Positions 54,079 through 63,690 of a stretch of 64,000 bases of DNA are shown here, one piece after another (position 1 is the first letter of the stretch; each line of letters starts with the position of its first letter). The stretch is taken from the NCBI RefSeq assembly GCF_007858365.1, contig NZ_VFIO01000001.1, positions 496,001 through 560,000 of the forward strand. Reading direction: 5' to 3'. The translations under genes were made by a program, and so were the position numbers. The notes under the pieces were generated by a model. The model was not told the origin of the DNA. It did not search any database and saw only the letters and a list, made by a program, of their open reading frames with translations. This DNA is from Pseudomonas saxonica (GTDB lineage Bacteria > Pseudomonadota > Gammaproteobacteria > Pseudomonadales > Pseudomonadaceae).

Positions 54079-56201
54079 ATCGCTGACTCCATGATCTGAC
54101 GAGGAACTTTTTGATTGGGCTGCTCCACCCGATCCGGTGCGGCCTTGCCATGATTTTGTGGGCTCATTTCCAGATCCCGGGTAACGCCAGGCGCCGCTCG
54201 AACGGCTGCAAGGAAGGCTTCGTTTGCAGCTTCGAGCTGACTTGCCGGAATGATTTCGCTGGTGTGCGAAACAAACGAACGGGCGATGACCACACCCCAG
54301 ACCAGGATGAACGAGAGCACTGCGAGCCACCAGATATGCCACACCAGAGCAAACGACAAGGTAAAGCTAAAGATCCCAATCAGCGGCGCGGCCACAGAGT
54401 TGCCCGGCACTTCGATGTCGCTGTAGCTCGCGGGCGATTGGTAGGCGACGCCGTTCTTTTTGGCTTCGGTAAAAGCGTCGCGGCTGTTGACCTGGGGCAC
54501 GACCGCGAAATTCCAGGCGGGTGGAGGCGAAGGGATCGACCACTCCAGAGAACGGCCGTCCCACGGATCGCCCAGCGGAACTGCAAGCTGGCGGCGTTGG
54601 CGAATCGAAACTGCAATTTGAATCAGTAAGAAAGCGGTACCGGCAAGCAGCAACGCGGCTCCCAACATCGCCAACGCAAGCCAAGGCAAAAATGCAGGGT
54701 CTGACCACATCACGGTTCTGCGCGGCGCGCCCATCATGCCAAGCCAGTAGAGCGGGAAGAATGCCAGCAAAAAGCCGGGCGCCATTGCCCAGAATGCCGC
54801 CCTGCCCCAGCCTTCGTGCAAGCGGAACCCAAAGGCTTTTGGAAACCAGTATTGAACGGCGGCAAACATGCCAAACAGAACCCCCGGAATGATCATGTTA
54901 TGAAAGTGTGCGATCAGAAACAGTGAGTTGTGAACTTGAAAGTCGACGGTAGGATTAGCCAGCAATATGCCGGTCATACCGCCCAGTACAAACGTCAACA
55001 GGAAGTTGATATGGAACAGCATGGGCGTGGTGATACGAATACGCCCCCGATACATGGTGAGAATCCAGTCGTAGACCTTAACCCCGGTCGGTATGCCAAT
55101 GATCATCGTGGCAATACCGAATATGGCGTTGACGTTGGCGCTTTGCCCCATCGTGAAAAAGTGATGCAACCACACGCCGAACGAGAGCACCGCGATGCAC
55201 ATGGTGGCGTATACAAGCGAGGTGTAGCCGTAGATTCGTTTGCTGACGAAGGTCGATACCACTTCAGACCACACCCCCAGTGCCGGTAGCAACAGAATGT
55301 AGACCTCTGGGTGCCCGAACAGCCAAAACAGGTTGGCAAAGTTCATCATGTTGCCACCGTCACCACTCGTGAAGAAGTGGAAACCGGCGTAGCGATCCAG
55401 GGCCAGCATCAAGGTAGCGACGGTTAACGGCGCCATAGCGAAAATCATCAAAATAGCGGTGCAAAGCGTCGTCCAGCAAAACAGCGGCATGCGAAAGAAA
55501 CCCATGCCAGGGCAACGTTTTTTATAGAGCGTCACGGCGAAGTTGAGCCCGGTCAGCGTCGAGCCGATCGAGGCCAGGGTGACCGACCATATCCAATAGT
55601 CCACACCTTCACCGGGGCTGAATTCGATACCGGTATACGGAGGGTAGGCGCTCCAGCCGCCCGTAGAGAATTTGCCAACGACCAGCGACACCATAATCAA
55701 CCCGGCACCTGCGGCGGTAAGCATCAAGGAAATCGCATTCAGCAGCGGGAAGCTGACATCGCGCGCGCCTATCTGCAGGGGCATGACGTAATTCATGAGC
55801 CCCGTGATGAACGGCATCGCCACGAAGAAAATCATGATGGTGCCGTGGGTCGTGAATAACTGGCCGAAGTGATCGGCTGAGAGGTAGCCCGCCCCATCGT
55901 AGGCTGCCAGTTGCTGGGAGCGCATCACACCGGCTTCGATGAGTGCTCTCAAGAACATGACCAGCGCGATGACGATGTACATGATGCCAATTTTCTTGTG
56001 ATCGACACTGGTTAACCAGTCTCGCCACAGCGGTCCCCACCAGCGCATTGCCGTTAGCAAAACCACAACAGCGAGGCCACCCAGGATCACAATACTGCCT
56101 GCAGCCGAAGCAACGAACTCGCTCGTAGAAGGGTGTTTTATGGCGCCGGTAAAGACCAATGAGTCCCAGTTAAGTTGCCCGAATATAGTCTCCCAACTCA
56201 C
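54075..56201 (-). CDS. cyoB: Cytochrome bo-type quinol oxidase subunit I
   Basis: 708 residues, longer than the usual ~665. Haem-copper oxidase signatures are present: FTTHGTIMIFFVAMPF (low-spin haem ligand), FWLFGHPEVYILLLPA (CuB His and cross-linked Tyr), GVWLHHFFTMG (CuB His pair) and FLIAHFHNMIIPG (haem ligands). The SVDHKKIG segment is typical. It reduces O2 to water with electrons from ubiquinol and pumps protons. The extra length is mainly a C-terminal polar tail (~residues 650-708). Overlaps cyoA and cyoC by 4 nt. Confidence 0.95.
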   Translation of the reverse strand: MSWETIFGQLNWDSLVFTGAIKHPSTSEFVASAAGSIVILGGLAVVVLLTAMRWWGPLWRDWLTSVDHKKIGIMYIVIALVMFLRALIEAGVMRSQQLAAYDGAGYLSADHFGQLFTTHGTIMIFFVAMPFITGLMNYVMPLQIGARDVSFPLLNAISLMLTAAGAGLIMVSLVVGKFSTGGWSAYPPYTGIEFSPGEGVDYWIWSVTLASIGSTLTGLNFAVTLYKKRCPGMGFFRMPLFCWTTLCTAILMIFAMAPLTVATLMLALDRYAGFHFFTSGDGGNMMNFANLFWLFGHPEVYILLLPALGVWSEVVSTFVSKRIYGYTSLVYATMCIAVLSFGVWLHHFFTMGQSANVNAIFGIATMIIGIPTGVKVYDWILTMYRGRIRITTPMLFHINFLLTFVLGGMTGILLANPTVDFQVHNSLFLIAHFHNMIIPGVLFGMFAAVQYWFPKAFGFRLHEGWGRAAFWAMAPGFLLAFFPLYWLGMMGAPRRTVMWSDPAFLPWLALAMLGAALLLAGTAFLLIQIAVSIRQRRQLAVPLGDPWDGRSLEWSIPSPPPAWNFAVVPQVNSRDAFTEAKKNGVAYQSPASYSDIEVPGNSVAAPLIGIFSFTLSFALVWHIWWLAVLSFILVWGVVIARSFVSHTSEIIPASQLEAANEAFLAAVRAAPGVTRDLEMSPQNHGKAAPDRVEQPNQKVPRQIMESAI

Positions 56202-57139
56202 TGCTCTGCCCCTTTATGACTGGTGTATGGGTGGTGCTCGCGCTCTGATATGACCTCGGCGGCTCTGCCATTGGAATGGGAATGCCCGGAGGTAAAACTG
56301 GCTAAAACATGGTCAAACAAACCGGCTTCGACAGTGCCGAAATAACGAGGTGCATGCTCGATACTGGGCTTTAACATTTCCTCGTAGGCCGTTAAGTCCA
56401 GGGTCTGTTCTTTTTTTTGCGTGTTGTGTACCCAGTTGTCGAACTGTGACTTTGGCATCACTGCCGTGCGGAAAGACTGGGTGGCAAAACCATTGCCGTT
56501 GTATTGGGTATTTCGGCCCAGATACTCACCCGCGCGGTCGGCGAGTAAATTCAGTTGAGTGGTCATGCCTGCCATGGTGTAAATCTGCCCCGCCAATTGC
56601 GGGATCATGAAGGACTGCATGACGGTACCGCTGGTGAGCTTCAATCTGACCGGGCGGTCTTGCTCCAAGGCCAGATAGTCCACGGTAGCGATGCCCTGTT
56701 GCGGATAAATGAACAGGAACTTCCAGTCCAGCGACACGACCTCAATCTCCAGGGGATCGGCGCCCAACGGGCGGAAAGGGTCGTATTTGTGAGCGTGTGC
56801 CCACAGCGCGGAGCTGAGAACGATGATCAGGACGATGGGAACGCCCCACAATACCGCTTCGTTGCCCCAGCTGAAGTCCCAGTCAGGACGATAGGCGCCG
56901 CGGCCTCCTCGACGATAGCGCCAGAGGACCCACGGGACGAGGATGAAAATAGGCACCACCACAATGAGCATCAACAAAATAATGGTTTTGAAGTGCTCAA
57001 ACTGCGCGGCAGCAACAGGGCCTGCTGCGTCGATAAAACCAGCGTTAGTTATCGCAGTGTCTGCAGGTGAAGCGGCATGTGCCAATAGGGACAGTAATAA
57101 GGTCGAGACAACCAAACCACAAGTGGTGACTCCTTTCAC
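56198..57139 (-). CDS. cyoA: Cytochrome bo-type quinol oxidase subunit II
   Basis: 313 residues from a GTG at 57139 with AAGGAG upstream. Signal-like N-terminus, two membrane helices (TIILLMLIVVVPIFILVPWV, EAVLWGVPIVLIIVLSSALW) and a periplasmic cupredoxin domain (EVVSLDWKFLFIYPQQGIAT, MIPQLAGQIYTMAGM). The CuA cysteines and histidines of cytochrome c oxidases are missing, so quinol is the electron donor. No lipobox cysteine is seen. First gene of cyoABCD, divergent from the molybdenum hydroxylase operon. Confidence 0.93.
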   Translation of the reverse strand: MKGVTTCGLVVSTLLLSLLAHAASPADTAITNAGFIDAAGPVAAAQFEHFKTIILLMLIVVVPIFILVPWVLWRYRRGGRGAYRPDWDFSWGNEAVLWGVPIVLIIVLSSALWAHAHKYDPFRPLGADPLEIEVVSLDWKFLFIYPQQGIATVDYLALEQDRPVRLKLTSGTVMQSFMIPQLAGQIYTMAGMTTQLNLLADRAGEYLGRNTQYNGNGFATQSFRTAVMPKSQFDNWVHNTQKKEQTLDLTAYEEMLKPSIEHAPRYFGTVEAGLFDHVLASFTSGHSHSNGRAAEVISEREHHPYTSHKGAEQ

Positions 57140-57195
57140 GCAACAATCTCCTTGAGCCTTAAAACTTTGTCAGCACGTTTATAAAAAGCGACTAT

Positions 57196-57224
57196 AGAAA
57201 AGTCTACGTTTTAACTAATGTCAA
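57196..57224 (-). promoter_or_regulatory. Possible cyoA promoter
   Basis: On the reverse strand TTGACA (57219-57224) is followed after 17 bp by TTTTCT (57196-57201). The -35 is perfect and the -10 is weak. It lies about 60-85 bp upstream of the cyoA start. Confidence 0.35.
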
Positions 57225-57261
57225 ATACAAAGAGTCTCGGCCAAAGGATAAGGGCGCGTAC

Positions 57262-57276
57262 TGAGAATAACTATCA
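57262..57276. promoter_or_regulatory. Fur-box-like palindrome between cyoA and xdhC-family gene
   Basis: TGAGAATAACTATCA matches the 7-1-7 Fur consensus TGATAATnATTATCA at 12 of 14 defined positions. It is upstream of the putative cyoA -35 (123 bp from the start) and 389 bp upstream of the rightward operon. The match is by eye. The rest of the 525-bp divergent region is AT-rich with no gene seen. Confidence 0.4.
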
Positions 57277-57664
57277 ATACACGATCTATCCATTGAATAA
57301 GCCTCTGCCATTGACGGCATAAGCAACGACTACGATCATCGAAACATAGGCGCTAGCCGGGCGGCTCATATCAAAAGTTGCAGATTGCTAAAACCGCCCA
57401 AGAGTTGACCAAAACAAAAAAACAACTATAGTCCCTCAGTCAATCAAGCGCTGACGGATAAAAGATTCTAAGCGCTTGCACACGTCAAACAGGAACGCGG
57501 CGATAGAGAATGCACACTTACAGTGCAGGCACCCGGCACCGTTAGTTGGTTGAAGAATAAGCATCGAGCATGAGATCAACACCAACGAACATTCTCGCAA
57601 ACCCGCGGGCTGGCGTTGCATCATCACCACTGTTATTTTTCAAATCGTTGTTGGCGGAGAAGCC

Positions 57665-58678
57665 ATGGATGCTGTTGATATAACGGTTCTGCGTGCACTA
57701 CACGCATGGCGAAAAGCAGGACATGCCGCATTACTCATCACCGTTGTAAAGACTTGGGGGTCTTCACCTCGCCCTGTTGGAGCGATGCTAGCTCTGCGAG
57801 CAGGCGCAGAAATGGTGGGGTCTGTCTCTGGCGGCTGTATTGAAGACGACCTTTTTGATCGTTTTACAGATATTGAGGCGACACCACCCACCACGCTGGT
57901 TCGTTATGGCGTGAGCGCAGAGGAAGCCCATCGGTTTGGCCTGCCTTGCGGGGGCACCGTTGAGTTGCTGGTGGAGCGCAATCCTTGCGCAGAACAGCTT
58001 GAAGAACTTCTGAATTATCTAAATGCCGGCGCTTTAGTTCGGCGCACTGTGGAGTGCAAGTCGGGCAATGTGCAATTGACCGTCGTCAATAAACACGCAC
58101 CTTTATTCTTGGATAATCAGCAGTTGGTCATGTATATCGGGCCACAATGGCGCATGTTGCTGATCGGCGCAGGTGTGTTGGCCAAATACCTGGCATCGAT
58201 AGCACAGAGCACAGGATTTACAGTCACCGTGTGCGACCCCCGCCCGGAACATACTTACAGTTGGAATGAGTGCGAAGTCCCCTTGTTACGGTGCATGCCC
58301 GATGATGCAGTTATCCATTTCAGGCCAGATCCAAGTTCATGTGTGGTGACGCTGAGCCATGACCCCAAACTTGATGATTTGGCCGTGATCGCGTCGTTGC
58401 AGAGTCCCGCATTTTATGTAGGAGCCATTGGTTCGCGTCAGAACAATGAGGCCCGGCGCACACGATTGATGGAGCACTTCGAGATTGAAAAAGAAACGAT
58501 GCAACGGTTGCACGGGCCGATAGGTTTATTCATCGACAGCAAAACGCCGGCTGAAATTGCGGTGAGCATTATGGCGGAGATTATTGCCATTAAAAATGGC
58601 GTCGCCCTTGAACCTGTGATGCAAGTTAGTGCAGGCAAATCAAGAAAAGAGCGACTTGAGCGCACGTGGGTGAGTTGA
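57665..58678 (+). CDS. XdhC family molybdenum-cofactor insertion/maturation protein
   Basis: 337 residues. N-terminal XdhC/CoxI domain (VVKTWGSSPRPVGAMLAL, GSVSGGCIEDDLFDRF) and C-terminal Rossmann domain (MLLIGAGVLAKYLASIAQST, VTLSHDPKLDDLAVIASLQS, YVGAIGSRQN). XdhC proteins bind and sulfurate the molybdenum cofactor before insertion into xanthine-oxidase-type enzymes. GGCGGAGAAGCC before the ATG supports the start. It is the first gene of a rightward group with the molybdenum subunit it presumably matures (150-bp gap). Confidence 0.9.
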   Translation: MDAVDITVLRALHAWRKAGHAALLITVVKTWGSSPRPVGAMLALRAGAEMVGSVSGGCIEDDLFDRFTDIEATPPTTLVRYGVSAEEAHRFGLPCGGTVELLVERNPCAEQLEELLNYLNAGALVRRTVECKSGNVQLTVVNKHAPLFLDNQQLVMYIGPQWRMLLIGAGVLAKYLASIAQSTGFTVTVCDPRPEHTYSWNECEVPLLRCMPDDAVIHFRPDPSSCVVTLSHDPKLDDLAVIASLQSPAFYVGAIGSRQNNEARRTRLMEHFEIEKETMQRLHGPIGLFIDSKTPAEIAVSIMAEIIAIKNGVALEPVMQVSAGKSRKERLERTWVS

Positions 58679-58830
58679 ACCGCCCGACAACCACAGTCCA
58701 TAACTTGAACAGGGTGCTTAATCGTTTTGGCCAAAGGTTTCAATCATACATCTACTCATTTTCTGCATACGCTTGTACCTATGTTCAATAACGACTCAAA
58801 CCGGTAAGGCAGTGTTTAGAGGAAGCAAAA

Positions 58831-61764
58831 ATGGCTTCAGGTATCAATCGACGCGATTTTATCAAGCTAGGAACGTTTGCCGGCATCACTGTCATGTTTG
58901 GCCGCTTACCTGCTCTTCAAGCGCGTGAAATACATTCAGGACCGCAAACATCCGAATGGATGGCGCCCAATGGCAGTGTTAAATACCGATGGGATGCGAT
59001 TAGAAAAGTCACAGGTCAAAAAGTGTTTGCACGTGACTTCCGTGCAAAAAATCTGCCTGGCTGGCCTGACAAACAGGCGCATGGTTTTTTCCTCAAGGCC
59101 ATCGATGTCGAACACGCTTTCGAGGACATTGACCTTTCCATGCTCGGGCCAGACTTGCAGCCAGATCGCGTGTTGAAGCATGAGGACATGGCAAAAGACG
59201 GTGTGCGCGTCCCCGAATTAGCCGATTTAGGCATTGGCTTTTATGGCGAAAACTTTCTGCTACCTGCTGGTGATACCGCGCCACTTTACGGACATCCCGT
59301 GGCTTTGTTGATCTACCATGATTTTGACCGCTTCGAAGCGGCCAGGCGGCGTTTGCGATTCGAAGCCACTGCAATCAAATATGGCAAGCAGACAGGATTG
59401 AAACCCCCTCCCAACTATGGCGCGGCGCGTTATGTACGAATTGGAGGCGAGAAGCCATCTGACCCTCCAGCGTTTGCACCTATGCAAGATGCTGTCATAT
59501 GGGGCAATTTTGACGGCGATACGCCGACTTGGCCCAAAGCAGATCCAGACGGCCTATTTGTTCCGCGCTCAGTCTTGTTGCCTCATCGCGGTGGCGGAGG
59601 TGTTCGCGACCCCTTAAAAGTGGCCCAGCAGACCTATGAGCCGATGCGCCGGGGCATGGCCGCGGCAGCTGTTATTGAGGCCGAGATCGAAGCGGCCCGC
59701 AACAACCCTGCAAAGCTGGTAATAGAACGCCAAGGGTTTTCACAGTCTATTGACCCCAGTGCCATGGAGCCTGATAACGGCAACGCCTGGTATGACGCAT
59801 CGACGCGTACCCTTCATATACTGATTGCGGCGCAATCTCCGTATGAAGTTGCGCGGGTGGCCGCGTTCATGGTCAAAGACAACAAGCGCTTTCCCGTTGA
59901 GAACATCGAGCTTGTGTCTGGCACAACCGTTGGATATGGCTCTAAAGATCACTCCATTTTTCCCTTCTACACCATTGCTGCCTGCTTTTATGGCGATGGC
60001 CTGCCTGTGCGCTTGGCGAATGACCGTTACGACCAGTTTCAGATGGGCATGAAGCGTCACAGTATTGAGATGGACCTCACGCTGGTAGCCGATCGCGAGA
60101 CCGGGAAGTTTGAGGTGCTCAAAACGTTCTACAACTGCAATGGCGGTGGTCGCGCCAACTTCTCTTTCTCAGTGGCGCAAGTTGCTGCTACCGCAGCCCA
60201 GTCGATTTATTACTTCCCTAAATCCGACCTGGCCACCGCAGCCATTGCAAGCGCTGCAGTCGAAGCGGGCTCAATGCGCGGCTACGGCACTCTCCAGGCA
60301 ATGTCGATCACCGAACTGCTGGTGGACGAAGTGGCTGCAGAGTTGAAAATGGATGCCATTGAGTTGCGAAAGCGAAATGCATTACGGGCAGGAGACCCAA
60401 ACACTCAAGGTGCAGTGCAACTGGGTGACCCACGTAATCTGGAAATGCTCGACCTCGCTTCAAAGCACCCACTGTGGCAAAAACGCGAACAGGAAAAAGC
60501 CAGATATGACGCCGCCAATCCCGGTCGTCGCTATGGCGTGGGCTTCGCACAAGTTCAGAAAGACTATGGAACGGGAGCTGACACCACGGCACTGCTCTTG
60601 GAGTTCGATAAAACCGGCAAGATAACCATGCGCCATTGCGTACAAGAAATTGGTACCGGTGCTACAACGGCGCAGCAGGTCATGGTGCAGCGCATATTGG
60701 GCAAAGCGCCGGATGTGGCCATTTTCGGTGAAACCGACTTCGCGCAATTACCGCTCAAAAGTAATTTCGAGCCTTTCTCTATCACCCAAGAACAGCAGGA
60801 TGAGCTCGCACGCGACCCCTTCTGGGTGCCGGCCATTTTGCCCGCGATGAGTGCTTCGAACAGTGTCTACTTCCTCGGATTTGGTACACGTCAAGCCGCT
60901 GAGTTTCTGAGTGAAAATACTATTTGGCCTGCCGCCAAGGCAATCTGGAGCAGTGGCCCAGCAGGGGGGCAACTGGCGAGTGGCTATATGACCGCCAAGG
61001 ACCTCAGGGCGGTGCCTGGCGGGATCGGCGGTGGTGGCATGACGCCAATCCCTTTCGAAGAAATAGCCCGTAAAGCGCATGAAATGGGGCTTGTCACGGG
61101 TGTCGCGCTGCACTGCTTTAGCCGCTGGGAATGGGCTCGCGCGGATTTCGACATTCCGGGACTAGGGGTTAAAAGCCTGCCCGTAGATGCCATCGCAGTG
61201 CGCTATGGAGAGAATGCTCCCGAGTCGCTCAAAGGGAGAATGACGACCGGCGGCTATGACTTTATCAAGCGCAGTCGCGTTCAATTTCCCGCTGCACAGC
61301 GCAATAACGCAGGTGTGACCACCTACACACCCGCAGCTTGCCTGGTAGAACTCAATGTCAACACCTTCACAGGGCATGTTGAGATCATGAGTCATCACAG
61401 CTTGCTCGATCCCGGCAATATCGTTGTGCCCGCCCTGGTGTCGGGTCAGCAGCAAGGGGGCCTGGCCATGGGCATTGGCCACGCGCTGATGGAAGAACTT
61501 CCGTTGTACGGTGATGGGCCCGGGAACGGCACCTGGAACTTCAACCGCTACAGGTTGCCACGAGCCAAAGATGTTGCCGTATGGACGCAAACAGCCACCT
61601 ATCTCGATCCTCTCACTGAAACATCGCCCCCCAAAGGCATGGCCGAGGTGGTGATGATTCCGGTGGTAGCGGCGACAGGTAACGCCATCACCCATGCCAT
61701 TGGAACGCGTTTCTATCGTCTTCCTGTGACAGCCAGCAAAATTAAAAAGGCGTTGATGATATGA
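58831..61764 (+). CDS. Xanthine-oxidase family molybdopterin-binding subunit, Tat-exported aldehyde dehydrogenase type
   Basis: 977 residues. A Tat signal sits at residues 6-13 (RRDFIKLG) followed by a hydrophobic stretch, so the folded enzyme is periplasmic. The body has IorB/AldH-like molybdenum features: GTTVGYGSKDHSIFPFYTIA, NCNGGGRANFSFSVAQ, AGSMRGYGTLQAMSITELLV, VQEIGTGATTAQQ, GGIGGGGMTPIPFEE and the catalytic Glu in PPKGMAEVVMIP. Likely substrates are aldehydes or N-heterocycles; the exact one is unknown. ATG of the 2Fe-2S subunit overlaps its stop. Electrons would pass to the 2Fe-2S subunit and the cytochrome. Confidence 0.88.
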   Translation: MASGINRRDFIKLGTFAGITVMFGRLPALQAREIHSGPQTSEWMAPNGSVKYRWDAIRKVTGQKVFARDFRAKNLPGWPDKQAHGFFLKAIDVEHAFEDIDLSMLGPDLQPDRVLKHEDMAKDGVRVPELADLGIGFYGENFLLPAGDTAPLYGHPVALLIYHDFDRFEAARRRLRFEATAIKYGKQTGLKPPPNYGAARYVRIGGEKPSDPPAFAPMQDAVIWGNFDGDTPTWPKADPDGLFVPRSVLLPHRGGGGVRDPLKVAQQTYEPMRRGMAAAAVIEAEIEAARNNPAKLVIERQGFSQSIDPSAMEPDNGNAWYDASTRTLHILIAAQSPYEVARVAAFMVKDNKRFPVENIELVSGTTVGYGSKDHSIFPFYTIAACFYGDGLPVRLANDRYDQFQMGMKRHSIEMDLTLVADRETGKFEVLKTFYNCNGGGRANFSFSVAQVAATAAQSIYYFPKSDLATAAIASAAVEAGSMRGYGTLQAMSITELLVDEVAAELKMDAIELRKRNALRAGDPNTQGAVQLGDPRNLEMLDLASKHPLWQKREQEKARYDAANPGRRYGVGFAQVQKDYGTGADTTALLLEFDKTGKITMRHCVQEIGTGATTAQQVMVQRILGKAPDVAIFGETDFAQLPLKSNFEPFSITQEQQDELARDPFWVPAILPAMSASNSVYFLGFGTRQAAEFLSENTIWPAAKAIWSSGPAGGQLASGYMTAKDLRAVPGGIGGGGMTPIPFEEIARKAHEMGLVTGVALHCFSRWEWARADFDIPGLGVKSLPVDAIAVRYGENAPESLKGRMTTGGYDFIKRSRVQFPAAQRNNAGVTTYTPAACLVELNVNTFTGHVEIMSHHSLLDPGNIVVPALVSGQQQGGLAMGIGHALMEELPLYGDGPGNGTWNFNRYRLPRAKDVAVWTQTATYLDPLTETSPPKGMAEVVMIPVVAATGNAITHAIGTRFYRLPVTASKIKKALMI

Positions 61765-62306
61765 GTATTGAGAAACGCTCACTGACTCTCACAATAAATG
61801 GTCAGAAAGTGGGCCCGGTAGACGCACCCGTGGGCATGCCCATGATTGATTTCTTGCATGATCACCTTGATCTGACAGGCACTCGTTTTGGTTGCGGGCA
61901 AGGTATTTGCCATGCATGCACCGTCATGGAAATACAACCCGACGGGATCCCCATAGAGACGCGTACGTGCATCTTTGACGCCCATTTTTTCAATGGCAAA
62001 ACGCTGATTACCATTGAAGGGCAAGCCAAGCGGGATGAGCATGGCGAGGTGAGCGACCTGACCCCGATTCAGCAGGCATTTATCGAGCACTTTTCATTTC
62101 AGTGCGGCTATTGCACGCCGGGTTTCGTTACCGCAGCCACCGTTTTTGTGGAGTCCTTAAAGCGCCAACCTGTAAAACGGGCCGACTTACAAAGTCGAAT
62201 AGAAACAGCCCTCAATGACCACATCTGTCGTTGTACTGGCTATGTCCGTTACTACCAAGCCGTTCAGGACGTCGCGCTTAAGACGCCTGGCTGTGTAATC
62301 GACTAA
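61761..62306 (+). CDS. (2Fe-2S)-binding subunit of the molybdenum hydroxylase
   Basis: 181 residues. The plant-ferredoxin-type cluster uses Cys45, Cys50, Cys53 and Cys70 (GCGQGICHACTV ... RTC). The second, helical cluster uses Cys115, Cys118, Cys156 and Cys158 (QCGYCTPG, HICRCTGY). Two [2Fe-2S] centres relay electrons from the molybdenum site. It has no signal peptide, so it should be exported with the Tat-bearing large subunit. Overlaps the large-subunit stop as ATGA; cytochrome gene 10 bp downstream. Confidence 0.94.
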   Translation: MSIEKRSLTLTINGQKVGPVDAPVGMPMIDFLHDHLDLTGTRFGCGQGICHACTVMEIQPDGIPIETRTCIFDAHFFNGKTLITIEGQAKRDEHGEVSDLTPIQQAFIEHFSFQCGYCTPGFVTAATVFVESLKRQPVKRADLQSRIETALNDHICRCTGYVRYYQAVQDVALKTPGCVID

Positions 62307-62316
62307 GGAGCAGGCG

Positions 62317-63612
62317 ATGAGACGTAATCGTTTACGCAATGGCTTGCTGGTTTTGGCAGTGGTAGTCGCTTTGATTGCTATCGCCATACTGCTGGGTCTG
62401 TTCCGCCCCTCCACCGTTGCACCGGGTGTAGAACAGCCATTGACTGAAGCGCAAATCCAGGAGTTGCTCCCACGTGGTCGTGAGCTGGCATTAGCCGGCA
62501 ACTGCATGGGCTGTCACTCTTTGCCTGATGGGCCAAGAGGTGCCGGCGGCGTACCCATTGGCACCCCCTTTGGCACGCTCTATTCGACCAACATCACGCC
62601 CGACAAAACTTTTGGGATAGGCAAGTACACACGTGAAGACTTTCATCGTGTGCTGCGTGATGGCATCGCACCCGGCAACAGAAATCTGTATCCGGGCATG
62701 CCTTTTGTTTTCACACACATCACGCGCCCTGAAGACATTGATGCCTTGTATGCCTACATCATGAATGTGCCGCCGATTGCAGAGCCCAACGTGGCTAACA
62801 CCGGTGTGTTCAGGCTCCCGGTTCGACCCTTCATGAACTTTTGGGCATTGATCAACTTTCCAGACCGTCAACCGCCTGCACGGGAGGGAGCATCGGAACA
62901 ATGGTTGCGCGGTGCCTATCTAGTGGAAGGCTTAGGGCATTGCGGTGCCTGCCATACGCCGCGAAATGTGACGATGGGTGTTTCGTTCTCACGCTCTTTA
63001 GAGGGTGGAGACGTAGTCGATGGCCTGGTTGTACCGAGCATCACCGCACACACCCTGGCAACACGCGGCTTCACCCCCTCCTCCTTGAGTCAGTATTTAG
63101 GTACAGGTGTGTCTGACCAAGGCACGGCTTTTGGCAGCATGTACACGGTCACCCACTTCTCTACCAGTGCAATGCAACCGGCAGATGTAGAGGCTATCGC
63201 GACCTACTTGATGACAGACAACGACGGCCAATTACTGACCCCAGCAAAAGGGCCTGAGCCACTGCCTGAGGCCAGTGATCCTACATTGCAGATCGGCCGA
63301 CTGAGCTACATGTCCGCTTGTGCGGGTTGTCATGGTACCCAGGGCGAAGGAATCCCTAATGTGGCGCCTCCCATGAATGGCAATATTGCTGTACTCATGG
63401 ACAGCCCGGTCAATTTGCTTACCGTTATCTTGCAGGGCATTCCCACACAAACGTTCGCGGGTAATCAGCGCATGTATGCCATGCCAGGGTTTGCGGATCG
63501 AATGAGCGCTGAAGAAGTTGCGGGGCTGGCCTCCTGGATGCGTGCTCAATGGGGACGCCAGGGCAAGGCCATTACAGCGGAGCAAGTTGAATCAATCGCC
63601 CCTGCCAAGTAG
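62317..63612 (+). CDS. Membrane-anchored tri-haem cytochrome c
   Basis: 431 residues. N-terminal membrane anchor (LLVLAVVVALIAIAILLGLF, residues 10-29) and three c-type haem motifs: CMGCH (63-67), CGACH (near 210) and CAGCH (near 338), each followed by a cytochrome c domain. Such subunits pass electrons from aldehyde or nicotinate-type dehydrogenases to the quinone pool or an oxidase. AAGGAG lies 7 nt before the ATG. Last gene of the operon; a terminator follows. Confidence 0.93.
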   Translation: MRRNRLRNGLLVLAVVVALIAIAILLGLFRPSTVAPGVEQPLTEAQIQELLPRGRELALAGNCMGCHSLPDGPRGAGGVPIGTPFGTLYSTNITPDKTFGIGKYTREDFHRVLRDGIAPGNRNLYPGMPFVFTHITRPEDIDALYAYIMNVPPIAEPNVANTGVFRLPVRPFMNFWALINFPDRQPPAREGASEQWLRGAYLVEGLGHCGACHTPRNVTMGVSFSRSLEGGDVVDGLVVPSITAHTLATRGFTPSSLSQYLGTGVSDQGTAFGSMYTVTHFSTSAMQPADVEAIATYLMTDNDGQLLTPAKGPEPLPEASDPTLQIGRLSYMSACAGCHGTQGEGIPNVAPPMNGNIAVLMDSPVNLLTVILQGIPTQTFAGNQRMYAMPGFADRMSAEEVAGLASWMRAQWGRQGKAITAEQVESIAPAK

Positions 63613-63622
63613 GCACATCAAA

Positions 63623-63690
63623 GCACAGCTACTGGCTAAGGCAACCTCCCCTTTCGGGAGATCAAACGCCAGTTTGGCTGTGCATTTTTT
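63623..63690 (+). terminator. Branched rho-independent terminator of the cytochrome/Mo operon
   Basis: Outer arms GCACAGC/GCTGTGC and inner ACTGGC/GCCAGT enclose a second small hairpin (CTCCC-CTTTC-GGGAG at 63646-63660), and the structure ends in six T residues. It begins 11 bp after the stop at 63612. Confidence 0.75.
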
